Assembly (NCBI GenBank): GCA_017450605.1
Contig: JAFSTG010000094.1
Location: 1 to 64,000, forward strand
DNA from: Paludibacteraceae bacterium
Lineage (GTDB): Bacteria > Bacteroidota > Bacteroidia > Bacteroidales > Paludibacteraceae
Direction of reading: 5' to 3'
Length of the DNA: 64,000 nucleotides
A program made the position numbers and the translations under genes. Shown here piece after piece: positions 56,948 to 64,000 of the stretch; position 1 is the first letter of the stretch; the number at the start of each line of letters is the position of its first letter. The notes under the pieces were generated by a model, which was not told where the DNA came from, made no database searches, and was given only the letters and a program-made list of their open reading frames with translations.

Positions 56948-57012
56948 TATGTTAATTTAGTGTGTTTAAAGACCTATCCTGACAAGCAGCATAAGTCTTT
57001 GGGTAAATCTGT

Positions 57013-58332
57013 TTAACGACGATGACGACGTTGCTGCAGTTTCTTTTGATTGCGGCGGTTAACAAACTGCATAACCACAAAGCATACAATAAGTATAACC
57101 ACTACAAGCACCACAATAAGCATCGTTGTTGAAAGGTTATCACCTTTTACTCTGTTCCACATTCTAAGCAGTTCCTCACTCTGTTCGCCGGCATCGTGCA
57201 TAAGAGCACAACGCTCAATAACAGCATAATCGGGATAGAGAACCTGATTGGCATGAACAGCAGCGGCTCCTTCGCCAAAGAAATAGGTGAGGTCGGCTGT
57301 ATCATCAATTTCCTCATCGTCAGCCCATTCCATAACTTCAGGAGTTGCAATCGACGATACATAGCCTATCTCTTCCATATTGGCAATGGCATTTTCAGGA
57401 ATACATAAGTAGTTGATAAACCACGAAGCAGCCTTTACGTTCTTAGCATAAACAGGAATGCACCAACCATCGAACCATACATTTGAACCTTCCTCGGGAA
57501 CAACATAATCGAGAGTCACACCAACCTCAGCAGCCTCGTCTATCGCCCACTGTGCATCGCCCGACCAAGACAAGTTCATCCATGCTTTGCCCTTGGTCAT
57601 TTCTTCCTTACCGAAATCTACTTCCCAACCTGCGACATTATGCTTGGCGGCCGTAAGCACTTCTTCTACAGCTGCAATACGTTCCGGAGTGATATTTTCA
57701 ACCAATTCTTCGCGAGTTAACCTGCCTGCAGCCACTTCGTCACGATATGCATAAAGAACAATCACCGAATATACATCGCGGAAAGCATCTTTCATGAATA
57801 TCTTTCCCTCGAACTTATCATTCAGTATCGCACCCCAACTACTAAGCTCTTCTTTGCTCACATACTCGGGATTGAAAAGAAATCCGGTCGTTCCCCACAT
57901 GTAACCAACGGTATAATCGCTTACTCGCTCGGTTTTACTCATCTGCTGAAACTTTTCAACCACAAAGGGCGAAACATTATCGAAGTACTGATACTCAGCC
58001 GGTATCTGCGACTTATCTATCTTCTGCAGAAGTTTGTTCTTCAGCATGCGCTCAATAATGTATTCCGACGGACAAATTACATCGTAATCTTCATGACCAA
58101 TCTCAATCTCAGTAAGCATCGACTCGTTGATGTCGAAAGTCTGATAGATAACTTGCACCTCCTCGCCCGTCATCTGACGATACCAATCGGGAAACGATTT
58201 AAGAACATTCTCATCAATGTAGTCAGCCCAATTGTACACCTTAAGGGTGTGAGCACGATCGGCAGCAGAAGCCGAAACCAATCCGAATGTAGCAACGAAA
58301 GCTACAAGAAAGAACAAATAGAATTTCTTCAT
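57013..58332 (-). CDS. potD: PotD-like polyamine-binding protein with C-terminal membrane anchor
   Basis: Solute-binding protein of a spermidine/putrescine ABC importer. The 439-aa product has a signal peptide (about 1-23, ending ASA), then LKVYNWADYIDENVL, the standard N-terminal motif, and WFDGWCIPVYAKNVKAA. Unlike E. coli PotD it ends in a hydrophobic helix (about 404-422) and a very basic tail (KKLQQRRHRR). The binding domain is therefore probably tethered to the inner membrane. The ATG at 58332 begins the signal peptide; an upstream frame extension is unlikely. It stands apart from potA. Confidence 0.9.
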   Translation of the reverse strand: MKKFYLFFLVAFVATFGLVSASAADRAHTLKVYNWADYIDENVLKSFPDWYRQMTGEEVQVIYQTFDINESMLTEIEIGHEDYDVICPSEYIIERMLKNKLLQKIDKSQIPAEYQYFDNVSPFVVEKFQQMSKTERVSDYTVGYMWGTTGFLFNPEYVSKEELSSWGAILNDKFEGKIFMKDAFRDVYSVIVLYAYRDEVAAGRLTREELVENITPERIAAVEEVLTAAKHNVAGWEVDFGKEEMTKGKAWMNLSWSGDAQWAIDEAAEVGVTLDYVVPEEGSNVWFDGWCIPVYAKNVKAASWFINYLCIPENAIANMEEIGYVSSIATPEVMEWADDEEIDDTADLTYFFGEGAAAVHANQVLYPDYAVIERCALMHDAGEQSEELLRMWNRVKGDNLSTTMLIVVLVVVILIVCFVVMQFVNRRNQKKLQQRRHRR

Positions 58333-58423
58333 CTTCTTAAATATTATATTTAAAAACAACAAAATAGTTCCGCTTTCCATACATAGAATCCAAATAACTT
58401 GTTTTCATTGCCACTTAGCATGC

Positions 58424-58495
58424 CTACGGTATAAAAAAAGAAGGGTTGTCATCTCGACAACCACAATCTTTACTTAACCTTAAATCTAATACCAT
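58424..58495 (-). CDS. Possible 23-codon leader peptide of potD
   Basis: An ATG 14 bp after the -7 box opens a 23-codon frame (starts MVLDLRLSKD, then CGC and charged residues, ending SFFIP) closed by TAG. The terminator hairpin lies inside its second half, so translation and hairpin formation would compete. It is unrecognised; existence as a peptide is inferred. Confidence 0.4.
   Translation of the reverse strand: MVLDLRLSKDCGCRDDNPSFFIP
58433..58462 (-). terminator. Candidate attenuator upstream of potD
   Basis: GGTTGTC pairs with GACAACC (58456-58462 with 58444-58450, 5-nt loop), followed on the minus strand by CTTCT7. It sits between promoter and potD, so it would end transcription early unless disrupted. 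Confidence 0.6.
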
Positions 58496-58508
58496 GAAAA
58501 ACACGGTG

Positions 58509-58539
58509 CAAAAGTACTACACTTTTTGATACCTCCAAA
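58509..58539 (-). promoter_or_regulatory. Promoter of potD
   Basis: Minus-strand TTTG (58536-58539), 19-bp spacer, TACTTTTG (58509-58516). The expected transcript has a leader of about 170 nt. Confidence 0.75.
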
Positions 58540-58683
58540 ATTTGTGCTCAAAAAATATGTTATAGAACATGGTTTTTACCTCTTTTCTCAGATTTTGCTA
58601 CCCACGGATTGCAATTTCAAACTAAAAAATGCAATATTTATCTTGCATTTAAAGATAATTGACCTATTAGGTAAAGAAATGAG

Positions 58684-58714
58684 TTGTAGGGGTGAAAAAA
58701 AAACAGTATCTTTG
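58684..58714 (+). promoter_or_regulatory. Promoter of pckA
   Basis: TTG (58684-58686), 20-bp spacer, TATCTTTG (58707-58714), 61 bp before the ATG. Confidence 0.75.
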
Positions 58715-58775
58715 TAGCGTAAAAAAAAATGATATAACAAGTTTACTAAATAATACATAAATAAAATATACAATC

Positions 58776-60380
58776 ATGAAGGAATTAGATTTATCAAAGT
58801 ATGGTATCACGGGTGCAACCGTGAAGGCTTACAATCCCTCCTACGAGTATTTGTTCAAGGAGGAGACCAATCCCGCTTTAACAGGTTATGAAAAAGGTCA
58901 GGTGACCGAACTCGGAGCAGTTAACGTAATGACAGGTATTTACACCGGTCGCTCGCCCAAAGACAAATACATCGTTATGGACGAGAATTCGAAAGACACC
59001 GTATGGTGGACAACCGATGCTTACAAGAACGACAACCACCCGATGTCAGAAGAAGTATGGGCTAAGGTTAAGGAACTTGCCGTTAAAGAACTTTCCGGCA
59101 AGGAACTGTATGTTGTTGACGCATTCTGCGGAGCTAATAAGGATACACGCATGGCTGTCCGTTTCATGATGGAAGTGGCATGGCAAGCTCATTTTGTTCG
59201 TAACATGTTTATCAAACCCACCGAAGAAGAAGAGAAAAACTTCAATCCTGACTTTGTTGTATATACCGCTTCGCTTGCAAAGGTTGACAATTACAAGGAA
59301 CTTGGTTTGAACTCGGAGACTTGCGTTGCCTTCAACACCACTTCACGCGAGCAGGTAATCCTTAACACATGGTATGGCGGCGAGATGAAGAAAGGTATGT
59401 TCTCGATGATGAACTACTACCTGCCTCTTCGCGGTATAGCGTCAATGCACTGCTCTGCTAACACCGATATGGAAGGCAAGAACACCGCTATTTTCTTCGG
59501 ACTTAGCGGCACCGGCAAAACCACCCTTTCTACCGACCCAAAACGTCTGCTCATCGGCGACGACGAACACGGATGGGACGACAACGGTGTATTCAACTTC
59601 GAAGGCGGTTGCTATGCTAAGGTTATCAATCTCGACAAAGAGAGCGAGCCTGATATCTACAACGCTATCCGCAGAGATGCTTTGCTCGAGAACGTTACTG
59701 TTGACGAAAACGGCAAAATAGATTTTGCTGACAAGTCGGTTACCGAAAACACCCGTGTAAGCTATCCTATCAACCATATCGAGAAAATCGTTCGTCCTAT
59801 TTCTGCCGGTCCTGCTGCCGAGAATGTTATCTTCCTCAGCGCTGACGCATTTGGCGTTCTGCCTCCGGTAAGCATTCTTACTCCTGAACAGACCAAATAC
59901 TACTTCCTCAGCGGTTTCACCGCTAAGTTGGCTGGTACAGAGCGCGGTATTACCGAACCTACTCCTACTTTCTCGGCCTGCTTCGGTCAGGCATTCCTCG
60001 AGTTGCATCCTACCAAATATGCTGAGGAACTGGTTAAGAAAATGGAGAAATCGGGTGCCAAGGCATACCTCGTTAACACAGGTTGGAACGGTACGGGCAA
60101 ACGTATCTCAATTCGCGATACACGCGGTATTATCGATGCTATTCTGGATGGTAGCATCCGCACAGCTCCTACAAAGAAAATTCCTTACTTCGACTTCGAA
60201 GTGCCTACCGCACTGCCGGGTGTTGATCCTAACATCCTCGACCCGCGCGACACTTACGCTGATGCCGCTCAGTGGGAAGAGAAAGCCAAAGATCTTGCAG
60301 GCCGCTTCATTAAGAACTTCGTTAAATACGAAGGCAATGCCGCCGGTAAGGCTCTCGTGGCTGCAGGTCCGAAACTTTAA
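58776..60380 (+). CDS. pckA: Phosphoenolpyruvate carboxykinase (ATP)
   Basis: Interconverts oxaloacetate and phosphoenolpyruvate using ATP. In anaerobic Bacteroidales it commonly works in the CO2-fixing direction toward succinate. The 534-aa protein has [26 protein letters not shown], the P-loop [22 protein letters not shown], and [12 protein letters not shown]. It is monocistronic: own promoter, and a strong terminator 57 bp after the stop. Confidence 0.97.
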   Translation: MKELDLSKYGITGATVKAYNPSYEYLFKEETNPALTGYEKGQVTELGAVNVMTGIYTGRSPKDKYIVMDENSKDTVWWTTDAYKNDNHPMSEEVWAKVKELAVKELSGKELYVVDAFCGANKDTRMAVRFMMEVAWQAHFVRNMFIKPTEEEEKNFNPDFVVYTASLAKVDNYKELGLNSETCVAFNTTSREQVILNTWYGGEMKKGMFSMMNYYLPLRGIASMHCSANTDMEGKNTAIFFGLSGTGKTTLSTDPKRLLIGDDEHGWDDNGVFNFEGGCYAKVINLDKESEPDIYNAIRRDALLENVTVDENGKIDFADKSVTENTRVSYPINHIEKIVRPISAGPAAENVIFLSADAFGVLPPVSILTPEQTKYYFLSGFTAKLAGTERGITEPTPTFSACFGQAFLELHPTKYAEELVKKMEKSGAKAYLVNTGWNGTGKRISIRDTRGIIDAILDGSIRTAPTKKIPYFDFEVPTALPGVDPNILDPRDTYADAAQWEEKAKDLAGRFIKNFVKYEGNAAGKALVAAGPKL

Positions 60381-60437
60381 TTGTTTTTCCAAGACTTGAG
60401 ATACTGCAAAGTTTTCAAGTCATTGAAGCATCAATAG

Positions 60438-60467
60438 GTGCGCTGAATGGTGTTCAGCGCACTTTTT
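60438..60467 (+). terminator. Intrinsic terminator of pckA
   Basis: A perfect 10-bp stem GTGCGCTGAA/TTCAGCGCAC with 5-nt loop, then T5 and a further T-rich stretch. The next promoter starts 5 bp later. Confidence 0.9.
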
Positions 60468-60471
60468 GTGT

Positions 60472-60502
60472 TTTGACATTCGGAAAATAAGCAGTATTTT
60501 TG
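60472..60502 (+). promoter_or_regulatory. Promoter of the TonB-dependent receptor gene
   Basis: TTTG (60472-60475), 19-bp spacer, TATTTTTG (60495-60502), 28 bp before the ATG at 60530. Confidence 0.8.
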
Positions 60503-60529
60503 CCGCTCATAACAATTATCGTTATTTTT

Positions 60530-62605
60530 ATGTTCAAACAAAAGTATCTTAATTCACGAATCGGCTACCGTTTCCGCAGGTTCACCCGCAAGGCATACGC
60601 CGCTTTTGCCAGTCTCCACAAGCAAGTGAGCATCGGCAGAGTAAGCGCACACGTATGCGACCGTGAAATGCTGAAAGCAGGGCAATCGATTGCAGCATGT
60701 CTGTTGTGCTGCATCAGCCTCAATTCTAACGCAGCCGACGACAGTTCTGTGCCGCTTACCGATATCGGGCAATTAACCATCGAGGAGGTTCAGGTGATTG
60801 CTCAGCAGGCAGAACTGCAAAGTCAGAATCTCCGAGTTGTTAACAGTCTGAGTGCAGAAGCGATACGAGGACTTCCCGTAGCAACGGTAAGCGACCTCTT
60901 AGACTACTTGCCGGGTATAGACGCACGCACACGAGGCAGCAATGGTGTTCAAACCGACTTCTCTGTCAGAGGAGGCAGTTTCGACCAAGTGCTCGTTCTT
61001 CTCAACGGACAAAACATGACCGACCCGCAAACAGGGCATTACTCTGCCGACCTGCCAATAGACATCGATATCATCGAGAGAATCGACATTTTGGAGGGTA
61101 CAAGCATGGATATGTTTGGCTTGTCGGCGTTCTCGGGAGCAATCAACATAATTACCAAATCGCTCGTTAACGACAGCGATACCCTGCAACACCATGCCAC
61201 CGTAAGACTCGAAGGAGGTGATTATGGATTGTTTCATCCCGCCATCTCCGGCGTTTTTGCAAGCAAAAATGCATCGTTTACGGCTAATGTCTCCTACAAC
61301 CAAACAAGCGGTTATACACACAATACCGACTCGCGAATTGGCAATGTCTTTTTCCATTCTCTGTTCAACAACATAAGCGGCAAGTGGAATCTGCAAATCG
61401 GAGCACAATACAAAGGAGCAGGCGCCAACAGTTTCTATTCTCTTGCTTACCCCGACCAGTTCGACGCCACTAAAACAGGATTTGCCGGATTAGACTGGCA
61501 AAAGCGGATAAAACGCTTTACGCTAAAATTGTCGTTGTCATACAAGGCTCATCACGACCGCTTTGAGCTGTTCCGTTCAACTTGGAAAAGCGTGGAACCC
61601 GCTTCGTGGTACACCGCTCATAACAATCACCTCACGCAAACAGCCGGTGCCAATTTCAGCCTGCGATATGCATCTTCTGTCGGCACAACTATAGCAGGCA
61701 TTGAGGTAAGAAACGAAAATATACTATCGAACGTATTAGGCGACGCCAGACCCGATAGAGGCAATTCTGTGTTTACATATTCGAAAAACCGGCTTAATCT
61801 CAACTACTTTGCCCAACAAAACATCTACCATAAAGGTCTGTCGGTAGGGTTAGGTGTAGCAGGCAACTGGAACACTATGTTTGGCAACAACTTCGTGTGG
61901 GGGGTGAACATCGGTTACGCACTCCCATATAACATACGAATCTACGCTAATGCCAACCAAGGAGTACGACTTCCTACTTTCACCGATTTGTATTACAAGA
62001 GTGCTACACAGATAGCCAATCCGTCGCTTAAACCCGAAAAAGCGATAACTACTGAAATAGGCATTGCATGGCACAATAGCAATTTCTCTGCCAAAGGAAC
62101 CGCTTATTATCGCTGGGGAAGAAATATAATCGACTGGGTGCTTACGCCCGACGACGAACGCTGGCAGTCGAGAAATCTGACACAAGTGAACGCTGCCGGA
62201 TGCGAGATTCAAGCAAGTTATACCGACAATAATTGGATACGCAGTCTGTCAGTTGGATATTCATTCTGTCATTTAGACAAACATGCAGAAGGCTATCTTT
62301 CCAAATATGCTTTAGACTATCTTCGCCATAAGTGTGTTCTGCAACTTAACCATCGTATCTGGAAAGGATTAGGAGCATCGTGGGCACTAAGTTTCCACCA
62401 ACGCGAAGGAGCCTACAACGACAAAGAAGGTAACACACAAAACTATAAACCGGTTGTGCTTTTCGACGGAAAAATATACTACGAATGGAGAATGTGCGAG
62501 ATATCGGTAGATGCCACCAACATAATCGGCACACAATACTACGACTATGGCGGCATAGAGCAGCCCCGCAGGTGGATAAAAGGAACTGTTGCGGTGAAAC
62601 TATAG
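60530..62605 (+). CDS. TonB-dependent receptor, BtuB-like
   Basis: A 691-aa outer-membrane receptor. The plug domain spans about 90-205 (SDLLDYLPGIDARTRG, DFSVRGGSFDQVLVLLNG, ERIDILEGTSMDMFG) and the rest is a 22-strand-type barrel. The N-terminus is unusual: about 50 basic residues (RFRRFTRKAYAAFASLHK, then VSIGRVS) precede the hydrophobic signal region (SIAACLLCCISLNSNA). I recall similar extensions in other Bacteroidales receptors related to cobalamin uptake. No cobalamin riboswitch is visible in the short leader, so the ligand is open. Confidence 0.88.
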   Translation: MFKQKYLNSRIGYRFRRFTRKAYAAFASLHKQVSIGRVSAHVCDREMLKAGQSIAACLLCCISLNSNAADDSSVPLTDIGQLTIEEVQVIAQQAELQSQNLRVVNSLSAEAIRGLPVATVSDLLDYLPGIDARTRGSNGVQTDFSVRGGSFDQVLVLLNGQNMTDPQTGHYSADLPIDIDIIERIDILEGTSMDMFGLSAFSGAINIITKSLVNDSDTLQHHATVRLEGGDYGLFHPAISGVFASKNASFTANVSYNQTSGYTHNTDSRIGNVFFHSLFNNISGKWNLQIGAQYKGAGANSFYSLAYPDQFDATKTGFAGLDWQKRIKRFTLKLSLSYKAHHDRFELFRSTWKSVEPASWYTAHNNHLTQTAGANFSLRYASSVGTTIAGIEVRNENILSNVLGDARPDRGNSVFTYSKNRLNLNYFAQQNIYHKGLSVGLGVAGNWNTMFGNNFVWGVNIGYALPYNIRIYANANQGVRLPTFTDLYYKSATQIANPSLKPEKAITTEIGIAWHNSNFSAKGTAYYRWGRNIIDWVLTPDDERWQSRNLTQVNAAGCEIQASYTDNNWIRSLSVGYSFCHLDKHAEGYLSKYALDYLRHKCVLQLNHRIWKGLGASWALSFHQREGAYNDKEGNTQNYKPVVLFDGKIYYEWRMCEISVDATNIIGTQYYDYGGIEQPRRWIKGTVAVKL

Positions 62606-62629
62606 CAGGCAGAGTTTGAAGGTCTTTAG

Positions 62630-62684
62630 TCCGCCCTTGGGCGGAAGCAGGTCGTAGGTCGAAAGATTTACGACCTGTATTTTA
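62630..62684. terminator. Tandem hairpins after the receptor gene
   Basis: First TCCGCC/GGCGGA (62630-62645), then CAGGTCGTA/TACGACCTG (62648-62677) followed by TATTTTAT. The second right arm contains the stop codon of the convergent glycosyltransferase gene. Confidence 0.7.
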
Positions 62685-63426
62685 TCACACCGTTAATTGC
62701 CCAGCAACACAGATAATACAGACTTGCCACCACCGAAAGTTTCTCTGCACGACGATACACCAGATACTGCGGACGGATAACCTTCCATTTATTTCGCGAA
62801 ACAGAATCGGTCAGTATCCTATACGAACCTACTATCTTGCTGTTTCCCCATGCCACTTTCGAATGTTTAAGTATCTCAAGCCAATACACATAATCATCGC
62901 GAAGCGAACGGAATTCCTCACGCAAATAAAACTTACCGAAGGGTTTGGTATCGTAAAGAGCTGTCAGACACGTTATCGAGCATGTCCGAAGTAAATCTTT
63001 ATAGGTAACTGAAGCAGGCGGAAAGAACGGTCGCATTATCTCCTCTCCCTGAGCATTTATTCTCTTATGCGCCCCATAAACGAGTACCGCATTCTTCTCT
63101 TCAAGAAGTGCCAACTGGCTCTCAAGGAAATCAGGCTCCCACAAATCATCGGCATCGAGCAACGCTATATACCTGCCCTCTGCCCGACGTATGCCATTGT
63201 TACGGGCTGCTGCACTGCCACCATTAGCCTGCGAGAACACCTGTATCCGCTCATCGCGGGCTGCATACGAAAGAGCTATTTGCTCGCTGTTGTCGGTGCT
63301 ACCATCGTTGATTATTATCATTTCCCAATCGGGATATGTTTGCGATATTACACTCTCTATCGTTTGTGAAAGAAAACGGGCGGCATTATAAAGCGGAGTG
63401 ATAATACTAACCTTTGTGTCAATCAT
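62668..63426 (-). CDS. Glycosyltransferase family 2 protein
   Basis: A 252-aa GT-A glycosyltransferase. Motifs: VSIITPLYNAARFL, IIINDGSTDNS, GGSAAARNNGI, and LLDADDLWEPDFL with the metal-binding DxD. The short C-terminus has a hydrophobic segment. It probably adds sugars to a surface polysaccharide. It has its own promoter and lies downstream of another glycosyltransferase gene on the same strand. Confidence 0.92.
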   Translation of the reverse strand: MIDTKVSIITPLYNAARFLSQTIESVISQTYPDWEMIIINDGSTDNSEQIALSYAARDERIQVFSQANGGSAAARNNGIRRAEGRYIALLDADDLWEPDFLESQLALLEEKNAVLVYGAHKRINAQGEEIMRPFFPPASVTYKDLLRTCSITCLTALYDTKPFGKFYLREEFRSLRDDYVYWLEILKHSKVAWGNSKIVGSYRILTDSVSRNKWKVIRPQYLVYRRAEKLSVVASLYYLCCWAINGVIKYRS

Positions 63427-63478
63427 GATATGTTAACTGCTTGCCGGGCTTCTTTTGCCCAAAAATTTGATGTGGCGA

Positions 63479-63510
63479 CAAAGGTACAACTTTATTTCTT
63501 AATAAGCAAA
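63479..63510 (-). promoter_or_regulatory. Promoter of the glycosyltransferase at 62668-63426
   Basis: Minus-strand TTTG (63507-63510), 20-bp spacer, TACCTTTG (63479-63486). Confidence 0.8.
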
Positions 63511-63544
63511 TACATGAGCATATAGAAAATTCATTTACCTGCCT

Positions 63545-64000
63545 TTACCCCTCTTTTCGATGCGAAAGACGATATTTTAACACATGGCTAAGAACCACCA
63601 CGCGACTCCATATTTTTCGTGCCAAACTGCGCTTACTGCGTTTGAACAGACCTTGGGTGAGATTAGTATGTGCCGCATCATGACGACGATATATGATATA
63701 TACCTCTGACAGAAAACATACTTTCCCCACCATCTCAGCCACAAGTCCGAGCCATATATCATGCCCTATCTCGTCGGTCTGAGGGAATGGCAAGGAAGCC
63801 ACAAATACACTTCTGCGCATTGCCATACATGCACCGAAATACGTGTTATTGAGCGAGTTTTTAACAAGTCCGGGACCAGAATGGTAAAACTTGAAAAACG
63901 AGTCGCACCAAACATGCAAATTCTCGTCGGCAAGCGAACTGTTATGCACTACCAAATCCACGTTTTGCAAGGCGGCAACACAAGCCTCCACCTTACCGGG
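63545..64000 (-). CDS. Glycosyltransferase family 2 protein (C-terminal part)
   Basis: The gene enters from the right edge; about 150 C-terminal residues are visible. PGKVEACVAAL, DLVVHNSSLAD and TYFGACMAMRRSVF, then DIWLGLVAEMVGKV, match the region following the DxD motif of rhamnosyltransferase-like GT2 enzymes. It ends in a basic stretch (LSHRKEG). With the next gene it suggests a surface-polysaccharide cluster extending beyond the window. Confidence 0.82.
   Translation of the reverse strand, partial: PGKVEACVAALQNVDLVVHNSSLADENLHVWCDSFFKFYHSGPGLVKNSLNNTYFGACMAMRRSVFVASLPFPQTDEIGHDIWLGLVAEMVGKVCFLSEVYIIYRRHDAAHTNLTQGLFKRSKRSLARKIWSRVVVLSHVLKYRLSHRKEG

Larger units (their letters stand above)
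58333..58775. other. Divergent potD/pckA regulatory gap
   Basis: This 443-bp gap holds the potD promoter, a short leader reading frame, a hairpin with T-tract, and the pckA promoter. Between 58540 and 58683 the DNA is AT-rich and I see nothing in it. A 63-codon plus-strand frame overlapping the pckA promoter looks non-coding. Confidence 0.6.

Noticed and set aside
58526..58717. 63-codon plus-strand frame before pckA
   Set aside because: It overlaps the pckA promoter boxes, is AT-rich and has no protein-like pattern.
59442..60008. 188-codon minus-strand frame within pckA
   Set aside because: Antisense to conserved pckA motifs, so a shadow frame.
60503..60529. Cobalamin riboswitch before the BtuB-like receptor
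   Set aside because: The leader from promoter to ATG is under 30 nt, far too short for a cobalamin riboswitch.

Overview
The window reads as a chromosomal segment of a Bacteroidota genome, most likely order Bacteroidales. Four things support this. Promoters match the Bacteroidetes pattern (TTTG, 19-20 bp, TAnnTTTG) at more than a dozen gene starts. Shine-Dalgarno sequences are nearly absent. Several families are typical of the phylum: DUF3127, GldH, Omp28, NamZ/DUF1343, fused SecDF, and MalQ with two starch-binding domains. A C10 protease carries a type IX secretion (T9SS) sorting tail. I cannot name a genus. There are no rRNA or tRNA genes, insertion sequences, phage genes or CRISPR arrays that I can see.

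Layout. 1-7.2 kb: end of a Cys-rich protein, gcvH, pgk, a DUF3127 protein, a metallophosphoesterase with a membrane partner, and an MFS-fba pair. 7.2-14 kb: a phosphoribosyltransferase converging on a minus-strand run dacB-plsC-DUF819-barrel protein-birA. 14-20 kb: a cytidylate-kinase-like gene, secDF, a lipoprotein, mpl. 20-31 kb: a plus-strand run of dCMP deaminase, S41 protease, TlpA-like protein, DUF6029 barrel and two Omp28 lipoproteins (the second cut by an in-frame TAG), then malQ and a porin. 31-36.5 kb: antiporter and ychF (minus), then namZ and a solute symporter. 36.6-41 kb: an AT-rich accessory block (fibre-like protein, lipoprotein, C10 protease, acyltransferase). 41-43 kb: adk-obgE. 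43-54 kb: two minus-strand operons, potA-nucleoside kinase-SPOR-folE-holB-ricT-gldH and nagB-djlA-cysS-glycosyltransferase. 54-64 kb: dgt-dprA, potD with a candidate attenuator leader, pckA, a TonB-dependent receptor and two glycosyltransferases.

Functional threads. Glycolysis and gluconeogenesis: pgk, fba, pckA. Cell-wall turnover and amino-sugar recycling: namZ, symporter, mpl, nagB, dacB. Polyamine uptake: potA and potD, far apart and without permeases here. Envelope and secretion: secDF, gldH, T9SS cargo, outer-membrane barrels. Envelope thiol chemistry: TlpA and Omp28 with CxxC motifs.

The observations I rate highest are the nonsense codon in the second Omp28 gene, a leader peptide overlapping a terminator upstream of potD, a family of degenerate 7-bp tandem repeats in many intergenic gaps (several abutting start or stop codons), and a metallophosphoesterase whose only sensible start codon is ATT.
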